This document shows positions 1 through 4,808 of a stretch of DNA of 5,677 bases, one piece after another. The notes below the pieces were generated by a model. That model made no database searches. It was not told the origin of the DNA and saw nothing but the letters and a program-made list of their open reading frames with translations. The stretch covers positions 1 to 5,677 of the forward strand of contig JBOHUX010000151.1 of the NCBI GenBank assembly GCA_050734915.1, read 5' to 3'. The position numbers and the translations under genes are program-made. This stretch comes from JBOHUX01 sp050734915 (GTDB lineage Bacteria; Chloroflexota; Dormibacteria; Dormibacterales; Dormibacteraceae). Within the stretch, counting starts at the first letter, position 1. Each line of letters begins with the position of its first letter.

Positions 1-52
1 TGGGGCGGTCGGCCCGCTATGCTGGCCCCAGCCGCCTGGCCCGCCGGCCCCG

Positions 53-1219
53 ATGAGGCCCGGCTCGCGGGCGGTCCACGCCGGCCGCGAGATCGGCGCC
101 CACGAACCGCTCGGGCCGGCGATCTTCCAGACCTCGGTCTACGTCTACGACGATCTCGACGACTACGACACCGTCGCCGGCGGGGAGAGGCCGGGCCACG
201 TGTACGCACGCAACTCGAACGAGAACGTGGCCATGCTGGAGACCGCGATCGCCGACCTGGAGGGCGCCCCGGCCGCCGTCGCGACCGGCTCCGGGATGGC
301 CGCGCTGCTGGTCGCCATCCTGGCCCTGTCTCCGCGGCCCGCCCCTCTGGTGGCGCCGCTCGACCTCTACGGCGGCACCTCCGCGCTGCTGCGACGGGAC
401 CTGGAGCCGCTCGGGTACGGGGTGCGGGTGGCCGATTTCGGGGATCTCCCCGCCCTCGAGCGGCTGCTCGATGGAGCCGGGCTCGTCCTCTGCGAGACGA
501 TCACCAACCCCCTCAGCCGGGTGGCGGACCTGGCGGCCGTCTGCCGGTTGGCGGGGCGGGCGGCGGTGCCGGTGCTCGTTGACAACACGTTCGCCACCCC
601 GATCCTGTCCCGGCCGCTGGAGCTTGGGGCGGCCGCGGTCGTGCACAGCGCGACCAAGTACATCGGCGGCCATTCCGATCTCGTCGCCGGCGTGGTGGCG
701 GGCGGCACCGAGGCGATGAGCGCCGCGCGCGGCCGCGCCGGGCGGCTCGGCACCACGCTCGGGCCCTTCGAGGCCTGGCTGGCGCTCCGCGGGCTGCGGA
801 CGCTGGCCCTGCGCATGGCGCGGGTCAGCGAGAGCTCCCTCGAGCTCGCGAGCCGCCTCGAGGGAGCCCCGGGCGTCGCCGCCGTCCACCACCCGCTCCT
901 CGCCGGCAACCCCGACCGTGAGATCGCCGCCCGTCTCCTTCCCAGGGGGGCCGGGGGGATGTTCGCCTTCCAGCTGGGGGGCGGTCGCGAAGCCGCCGAG
1001 CGCCTGCAGTCCCGGCTGCGGATGGTGCGGTTCGCCGCCAGCCTGGGCGGCGTGGAGACGACTGTCTCCTATCCGGAGATCACCTCCCATCGCTCGCTCA
1101 GCCCGGAGCAGCGATCCGCCCTCGGCGTGACCGGGGGGACCGTCCGCGTCTCCACCGGCATCGAGGATCCGGCGGACATCGTGGAGGACTTTCTGGGTGC
1201 CCTCGAAGCCGGCGCCTGA
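53..1219 (+). CDS. PLP-dependent transsulfuration enzyme (cystathionine gamma-synthase/lyase family)
   Basis: This 388-residue cytosolic fold-type I PLP enzyme has the normal length for the Cys/Met metabolism family. Visible landmarks in order are Y51-A-R53 (cofactor phosphate contact from the neighbouring subunit), G79-S-G-M82 (phosphate loop), Y106-G-G-T (ring-stacking Tyr), E148 and N152, D177-N-T-F (Asp facing the pyridine nitrogen), H198-S-A-T-K202-Y (Schiff-base Lys), S330-L-G-G-V-E, and R365-x-S-x-G-I-E-D (substrate carboxylate Arg). The family joins or splits cystathionine, or sulfhydrylates activated homoserine. Sequence alone does not separate gamma-synthase, gamma-lyase and O-acyl-homoserine sulfhydrylase. 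The nearby cysteine synthase fits cysteine/methionine interconversion. ATG 53 is the only ATG in frame in the window and sits where family members begin. The frame is open to the left edge, and no clear Shine-Dalgarno is visible. The usual Asn-Pro-Thr after the Y-x-R motif reads N56-E-N. Confidence 0.93.
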   Translation: MRPGSRAVHAGREIGAHEPLGPAIFQTSVYVYDDLDDYDTVAGGERPGHVYARNSNENVAMLETAIADLEGAPAAVATGSGMAALLVAILALSPRPAPLVAPLDLYGGTSALLRRDLEPLGYGVRVADFGDLPALERLLDGAGLVLCETITNPLSRVADLAAVCRLAGRAAVPVLVDNTFATPILSRPLELGAAAVVHSATKYIGGHSDLVAGVVAGGTEAMSAARGRAGRLGTTLGPFEAWLALRGLRTLALRMARVSESSLELASRLEGAPGVAAVHHPLLAGNPDREIAARLLPRGAGGMFAFQLGGGREAAERLQSRLRMVRFAASLGGVETTVSYPEITSHRSLSPEQRSALGVTGGTVRVSTGIEDPADIVEDFLGALEAGA

Positions 1220-1222
1220 GCC

Positions 1223-1468
1223 TTGCGTCCGTACACCTTCGTCCAACTCGTGGAGGTCGCGATCTTCGCGGGCGTCCTCCTCTACGGGCTCCTCACGCCG
1301 CACGCCTGGGTGGCCATGGTCGGCGGGGGGCTGCTGATCGGCAAGGCGATCCTCAACATCCTCTCTCCCGAGGGCGGCAGCCTCTACCGGCGGTCCCTGC
1401 TCGGGTATGCGCTGGGCGCCATCTTCGCCGTCGTGGGAATCGCGCTCATCGGCCGGACGGGCCCCTGA
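1223..1468 (+). CDS. Small hypothetical membrane protein, three predicted TM segments
   Basis: I do not recognise this 81-residue protein. It has three hydrophobic stretches, at about residues 8-24, 28-47 and 59-77. They are separated by a short TPH turn and a polar loop with SPEGGSLYRR near residues 48-58, whose two Arg may mark a cytoplasmic face. There is no cleavable signal peptide pattern and no metal-binding Cys/His cluster. The likely start is TTG 1223, three bases after the stop of the transsulfuration gene and in the same frame. No Shine-Dalgarno is visible, so translation probably depends on reinitiation after the upstream gene. GTG 1250 is an alternative that would trim nine residues. 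Its placement between two sulfur amino acid genes suggests co-transcription, but a transport or sulfur role would be guesswork. Codon composition looks like its neighbours, which supports a real gene. Confidence 0.7.
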   Translation: MRPYTFVQLVEVAIFAGVLLYGLLTPHAWVAMVGGGLLIGKAILNILSPEGGSLYRRSLLGYALGAIFAVVGIALIGRTGP

Positions 1469-1487
1469 GCGGAATCGCCGGCGGGGG

Positions 1488-1535
1488 GGCTGCGGTTCAT
1501 AGGACTTTGGGATGGTCCTGAATCGAACCGGAGCC
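1488..1535 (+). promoter_or_regulatory. Potential hairpin enclosing the cysM RBS and start codon
   Basis: Read as RNA, four helical blocks nest around a 9-base loop: 1488-1491 with 1532-1535 (4 bp), 1493-1498 with 1525-1530 (6 bp), 1499-1500 with 1522-1523 (2 bp) and 1501-1505 with 1515-1519 (5 bp). They are interrupted by one G-G mismatch and small bulges. The AGGA ribosome-binding sequence lies in the inner stem, and the ATG at 1512-1514 lies in the apical loop. This is seen directly in the bases. That it folds in vivo or controls translation is inference, and GC-rich DNA gives chance hairpins. Confidence 0.4.
1501..1504 (+). promoter_or_regulatory. Shine-Dalgarno of cysM
   Basis: AGGA lies seven bases before ATG 1512, a normal spacing. 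It is the best ribosome-binding match in the 43-base gap after the small membrane gene and supports ATG 1512 as the cysM start. Confidence 0.6.
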
Positions 1536-2450
1536 GGCGGTGTGCTCGGCCTCGTGGGCAACACGCCCCTGCTCCGTATCCGCCTCTTCGAGTCCGAGTT
1601 CCCCGATCTCGAGGTCCACGCCAAGGCGGAGTGGTTCAACCCCGGGGGGTCGGTCAAGGACCGGGCCGCCCTGGCCATGATCGAGGCGGGTGAGCGCGAC
1701 GGCCGGCTGACCCCGGGGCGGACGATCATCGACTCCACCTCCGGGAACACCGGCATCGCGTACGCGATGGTGGCGGGCGCCAAGGGTTACCGGATCACCC
1801 TGGTCATGCCCGAGAACGTGACCGACGAGCGCAAGCAGCTGGCGGGCGCCTACGGGGCCGAGATCGTGTACTCGGACGGGATGGAGGGCTCGGACGGCGC
1901 CATCCGCCGCTGCCGGGAGATCGTCGCCGCGGAGCCCGGCCGCTACTTCTACCCGGACCAGTACTCCAACTTTGCCAACCCACTCGCCCACTACCTGGGC
2001 ACCGGCGCGGAGATCCTGGAGCAGACCGACGGACGCGTCACCCACTTCGTGGCCGGGCTGGGCACCACGGGCACCTTCACCGGCACCACGCGGCGCCTCA
2101 AGGAGCACGACCCGTCGATCCGTGCCTACGCCGTGCAGCCGGAGGAGGCGTTCCACGGCCTCGAGGGCCTGAAGCACCTGCCCAGCTCGATCGTGCCCGG
2201 AATCTGGGACCCCTCGCTCCCCGACGAGATCTGGGGCTGCCCGACCGAGGCCGCCTACGAGCTGGCGCGCGCGCTCGCCCGCGCGCAGGGCCTGCTCGTC
2301 GGCCACTCCTCGGGCGCCGCGCTGTGGGGGGTTCGCAAGCTGGCTGAGCGCGTGCGGCGCGGGGTGGTGGTGACCATCTTCCCGGACGGGGGCGACCGCT
2401 ACCTCTCCAGTGGGCTCTACCGGTCCCGAGGCCCCGAGAGGCCGAGATGA
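1512..2450 (+). CDS. cysM: Cysteine synthase, CysM type (PLP fold-type II)
   Basis: This 312-residue enzyme forms L-cysteine by beta-replacement on an activated serine in the cytosol. Motifs in order are G16-N-T-P-L, N43-P-G-G-S-V-K49-D-R (K49 is the Schiff-base Lys), T76-S-G-N-T-G81 (substrate carboxylate loop), G182-L-G-T-T-G187 (PLP phosphate loop), and G264-H-S-S-G-A, whose Ser contacts the pyridine nitrogen. The whole reads most like Mycobacterium tuberculosis CysM (Rv1336), including a shared THFVAGLGTTGT block. That enzyme uses O-phosphoserine and the thiocarboxylated carrier CysO. The downstream JAMM peptidase gene overlaps the stop by four bases (ATGA), which argues for the same pathway here. 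The residue aligning by eye with the mycobacterial specificity Arg220 is K221, so the preferred serine ester is uncertain. The C-terminal tail is short. A cystathionine beta-synthase is less likely because no CBS domains follow. ATG 1512 is supported by AGGA seven bases upstream. Confidence 0.93.
   Translation: MVLNRTGAGGVLGLVGNTPLLRIRLFESEFPDLEVHAKAEWFNPGGSVKDRAALAMIEAGERDGRLTPGRTIIDSTSGNTGIAYAMVAGAKGYRITLVMPENVTDERKQLAGAYGAEIVYSDGMEGSDGAIRRCREIVAAEPGRYFYPDQYSNFANPLAHYLGTGAEILEQTDGRVTHFVAGLGTTGTFTGTTRRLKEHDPSIRAYAVQPEEAFHGLEGLKHLPSSIVPGIWDPSLPDEIWGCPTEAAYELARALARAQGLLVGHSSGAALWGVRKLAERVRRGVVVTIFPDGGDRYLSSGLYRSRGPERPR
2436..2441 (+). promoter_or_regulatory. Shine-Dalgarno of the JAMM peptidase gene, inside cysM
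   Basis: GAGAGG lies five bases before ATG 2447, within the last codons of cysM. It fixes the start at the ATGA overlap and fits translational coupling of the two genes. Confidence 0.6.
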
Positions 2451-2863
2451 GGATCACCCGGCAGGCCCTGGAGGAGGTCCGTGCCCACGGCGAGGAGGGC
2501 TATCCGGACGAGGTCTGCGGGATCATGGTCGGCCCCGCCGGCCAGGGCTTGGCGACCGCCATCCGGCGCGCGCGGAACACGGTCGTGGAGCGTTCCCGGG
2601 ACCGCTACGAGCTGGATCCCCGCGACCAGATCCGCGTCCAGCGCGAGTGCGACGAGCGCGGGCTGGACGTGATCGGCTATTACCACAGCCACCCCGACCA
2701 TCCGGCGCAGGCGTCGGTCACCGACGCGCAGCGCTCGTGGTCGAGCTGCGCCTACCTGATCGTGGCCGTCGAGGGAGGGCGGGCGGTGGACATCAACGCC
2801 TTCGTCGCCGTCAGCGACGGGGGGCCGATGCGGACGGAGCCGCTGCAAATCGCGGAGGGGTAG
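2447..2863 (+). CDS. M67-family JAMM/Mov34 metallopeptidase (Mec-like)
   Basis: This 138-residue protein is a compact single JAMM/MPN domain. The zinc site is complete: E22 in D-E-V-C-G, then H80-S-H82-P, six residues, S90-x-x-D93, matching E...HxHPx6SxxD. H80, H82 and D93 should bind Zn2+, and E22 should activate water. Bacterial JAMM proteins cleave bonds after the C-terminal glycine of ubiquitin-like sulfur carriers. In M. tuberculosis, Mec (Rv1334) releases cysteine from the CysO-cysteine adduct made by CysM. The four-base overlap with cysM makes that role the best inference here. The substrate carrier is not encoded in the window, so processing of a MoaD- or ThiS-like protein remains possible. 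It is cytosolic, with no signal peptide or membrane segment. The start is well supported by GAGAGG at 2436 and by alignment of the first strand (MRITRQAL) with family N-termini. Confidence 0.9.
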   Translation: MRITRQALEEVRAHGEEGYPDEVCGIMVGPAGQGLATAIRRARNTVVERSRDRYELDPRDQIRVQRECDERGLDVIGYYHSHPDHPAQASVTDAQRSWSSCAYLIVAVEGGRAVDINAFVAVSDGGPMRTEPLQIAEG

Positions 2864-2866
2864 TCC

Positions 2867-2880
2867 CGGCCGGCCGGCCG
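2867..2880. repeat. 14-base perfect GC palindrome between convergent genes
   Basis: The bases CGGCCGGCCGGCCG equal their own reverse complement and fill almost all of the 18-base gap between the two convergent stop codons. There is no loop spacer and no T-tract on either strand, so it is not a convincing intrinsic terminator. It could still slow polymerase or mark where the two transcripts meet. Confidence 0.5.
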
Positions 2881-2881
2881 C

Positions 2882-4777
2882 TCAGAAGACCAGCTCGGAG
2901 CCGTCGTCCGGCCGCGGGTTGCGCATCGCCTGCCGGCGGCCGGCGTAGTCGGGCACCACGATGATCGGCTGGCGCTCCTGGTCCTCGATGTCCTTGACCT
3001 CCAGGAAGAAGCGGTCGCTCGCGAAGTGGATCAGCTTCATGCTCCGGTTCACCTCCTCCAGGAGGTGGATGCGGTGGCGGTCGCCCAGCCGCCTCAGAGC
3101 CACCTGCATGATCGCGAACGCCATCTTGGAGAGCTCGAAGAGCTCCTGGCTGCGGTGGATGCGCATGCCCAGATCGCACTGCGCGATCCGGTTCAGGCCG
3201 AAGGTCTCCAGGATGTCGATCAGGAGGCCCATCTCGACCCCGTAACCGGTGAAGAAGGGAACTTTCTCGAGGAGCTCGCGGCGTCCCGCGTACTCGCCCG
3301 AGAGCGGCTGCAGGATTCCCGAGAGCTCCGGGTAGAAGAGGTTGATGATGGGTCGGGCCGTCAGCTCCGTGACCCGCCCGCCGCCGGCGGCGTGGATCTC
3401 GGGGCCGAAGTTGAGCGGGCGCCGGTAAAACCCCTTCACGTAGCCGATCCGGGGATCGGTGAGGAGCGGCCCGAGGACTCCGTAGATGAACTGCGGGTGG
3501 ATGTTGGAGATGTCGGTGTCGCACCAGGCGACGAGGTCGCCCCGGAGCAGGTGCAGGCTCTTCCAGAGCGCCTCGCCCTTGCCCTGATAGCTGCCCAGGC
3601 CGGGCAGGATCTGCCGGTGGTCGACGACCGGGACCCCCATCGAGCGGGCGATGTCCACCGTGTCGTCGGTGGACTGGCTGTCGATCACGACGACCTCGTC
3701 CAGGAGCGGGTGCCGCTCCATCAGCTCCTCGGTGATGACCCTGATGATCCGGCCGATGGTCGCCGCCTCGTTCCGGGTCGGGAGGGCCAGGCTGATGGTC
3801 AGCCCCTGGCCCCGCTTGAGCTGGGTGAGCCGGTCCAGGTCCTTGAACTCCCGGGAGTGGAAGGTGTTCTCGGCGAACCAGCGATCGACCAGCGTCGAGA
3901 CGTTGGTGCGCTGCACCCGGCCCATGGGGTAGGGGAGCTCGGGGTCCGCCAGCGGGCGCACCGTGCTCGCGCTCTTGGCGATCACGACCGTCCCCGGAAT
4001 GCGTCTCACCGCCCGCTCCAGGGCCGAGCCGACCACCGCCGGAGATCGGACCGGCTCCGAGTAGGCGCCGAGGACGACGGCCTGGTGGCGGGCGGCCTCG
4101 TCGAGGATCGCCCGGCCGGGCTGGGCGGCGTCGATCTCGATCACCCTCGGCACCGGCTCGCCGGATCCCTCCAGAAAGGCCCGGAACTGCTCGCTCTCCC
4201 GGCGCCGCCGTTCCGGTGCCTGGCGTGAGTTGTAGGTGTGCATGGCGGTCAGGTCGGCGCCGTGGAACCCGGCCAGCGCCTGTCCGGCCTGGAGGGCGAG
4301 CCGGGCGCTGGCGCCCCCCCGGATGGGCACCAGGACGCTGCGCAGCTCGCCCCGATCGCGGGTGCGCTCGCCCTCCTGGCGGACCAGCAGGAGATCGGTC
4401 GGGGGGTCGGCGACGAGGTCGTCGACGACGGCGCCGAAGCGATTGGCGCGGTGGCTGGCGAGGCCCGGCCATTCGAGGATCAGGAGATCGGCGCCACTCT
4501 CGTAGACCGCCTCCCGGATACCGGTGGCGACGTCGTGGGTGACCCGGACCTGCACCCTGAGGCCCGCCTCCTGGAGCCTCGGCATGGACGTGATCCGCTG
4601 CAGGAGGGTCCGGTAGCGGCGGGCGACGGTGACGCTGAGCGCGATCGGGCGCTCGTAGGGGACCTCGACCACGCCCAGCAGCTGTCCACTGCCGCCCTCG
4701 CGGCGGAGGAGCGCCTCGGCCAGGTCGAGCAGCCGGGGGGCGGCCGCCGCCCGGATGACGGGGATGATGATGGTCAA
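2882..4777 (-). CDS. gpgS: USP-USP-GT81 fusion: glucosyl-3-phosphoglycerate synthase with tandem universal-stress-protein domains
   Basis: Numbered from TTG 4777 (631 residues). Residues 1-134 and about 146-268 are two universal-stress-protein-like domains. About 300-610 form a GT-A domain of family GT81. GT81 motifs are W300-F-A-E-N-T-F, P333-T-R-N-E-A, V362-V-V-I-D-S-Q-S-T-D-D, G399-K400-G-E, D420-T-D422 (metal), Y451-R-R-P-L-N, G465-G-G-R-V-T-E-L, G494-E-Y-A-G, G511-Y-G-V-E515 and H541. K400, D422, E515 and H541 correspond to catalytic or metal residues of M. tuberculosis GpgS. The enzyme transfers glucose from an NDP-glucose to 3-phosphoglycerate, the first step to glucosylglycerate. A mannosyl donor cannot be excluded. 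Classical GpgS is about 320 residues and lacks the USP part. I prefer TTG 4777: GGGGGAG ends three bases before it, and the first USP strand starts there. ATG 4867 (661 residues) would add a Ser/Arg-rich stretch overlapping the upstream GT4 gene by 59 bases. Downstream partner of that GT4 gene. Confidence 0.9.
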   Translation of the reverse strand: MTIIIPVIRAAAAPRLLDLAEALLRREGGSGQLLGVVEVPYERPIALSVTVARRYRTLLQRITSMPRLQEAGLRVQVRVTHDVATGIREAVYESGADLLILEWPGLASHRANRFGAVVDDLVADPPTDLLLVRQEGERTRDRGELRSVLVPIRGGASARLALQAGQALAGFHGADLTAMHTYNSRQAPERRRRESEQFRAFLEGSGEPVPRVIEIDAAQPGRAILDEAARHQAVVLGAYSEPVRSPAVVGSALERAVRRIPGTVVIAKSASTVRPLADPELPYPMGRVQRTNVSTLVDRWFAENTFHSREFKDLDRLTQLKRGQGLTISLALPTRNEAATIGRIIRVITEELMERHPLLDEVVVIDSQSTDDTVDIARSMGVPVVDHRQILPGLGSYQGKGEALWKSLHLLRGDLVAWCDTDISNIHPQFIYGVLGPLLTDPRIGYVKGFYRRPLNFGPEIHAAGGGRVTELTARPIINLFYPELSGILQPLSGEYAGRRELLEKVPFFTGYGVEMGLLIDILETFGLNRIAQCDLGMRIHRSQELFELSKMAFAIMQVALRRLGDRHRIHLLEEVNRSMKLIHFASDRFFLEVKDIEDQERQPIIVVPDYAGRRQAMRNPRPDDGSELVF

Positions 4778-4780
4778 CCG

Positions 4781-4787
4781 CTCCCCC
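4781..4787 (-). promoter_or_regulatory. Candidate Shine-Dalgarno for the gpgS-fusion TTG start
   Basis: On the minus strand GGGGGAG is followed by three bases and then TTG 4777. The spacing is short but usable. It favours TTG 4777 over the overlapping ATG 4867, before which only a weak GAG is visible. Confidence 0.4.
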
Positions 4788-4808
4788 GGCGATGTCCGCC
4801 TGGACTCG

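Noticed and set aside
18..23. TATGCT as a -10 promoter element before the first gene
   Set aside because: The -35 position falls outside the window and the match is imperfect, so it cannot be supported.
1223..1468. The small protein as the missing sulfur carrier CysO
   Set aside because: It is hydrophobic with three membrane segments and lacks a ubiquitin-like pattern and a terminal Gly-Gly.
1512..1535. tRNA T-arm-like sequence on the minus strand (GGTTCGATTC followed by ACCA)
   Set aside because: No acceptor, D or anticodon stem can be built around it, one T-stem pair fails, and the region is the coding start of cysM. Probably coincidence or part of the hairpin.
17..1783. 588-residue open frame on the minus strand across three plus-strand genes
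   Set aside because: It is antisense to genes with complete catalytic motifs. The product is low-complexity and rich in Arg, Gly, Pro and Ala with no domain, as expected when GC-rich codon bias removes stops from the opposite strand.
3026..4228. 400-residue plus-strand frame opposite the USP-GT81 gene
   Set aside because: It is rich in Asp, Val, Leu and Pro with no domain. It mirrors the codon bias of the real minus-strand gene.
2811..4472. 553-residue minus-strand frame overlapping the USP-GT81 gene
   Set aside because: It is a Pro/Arg-rich out-of-frame shadow of the real gene with no recognisable motif.
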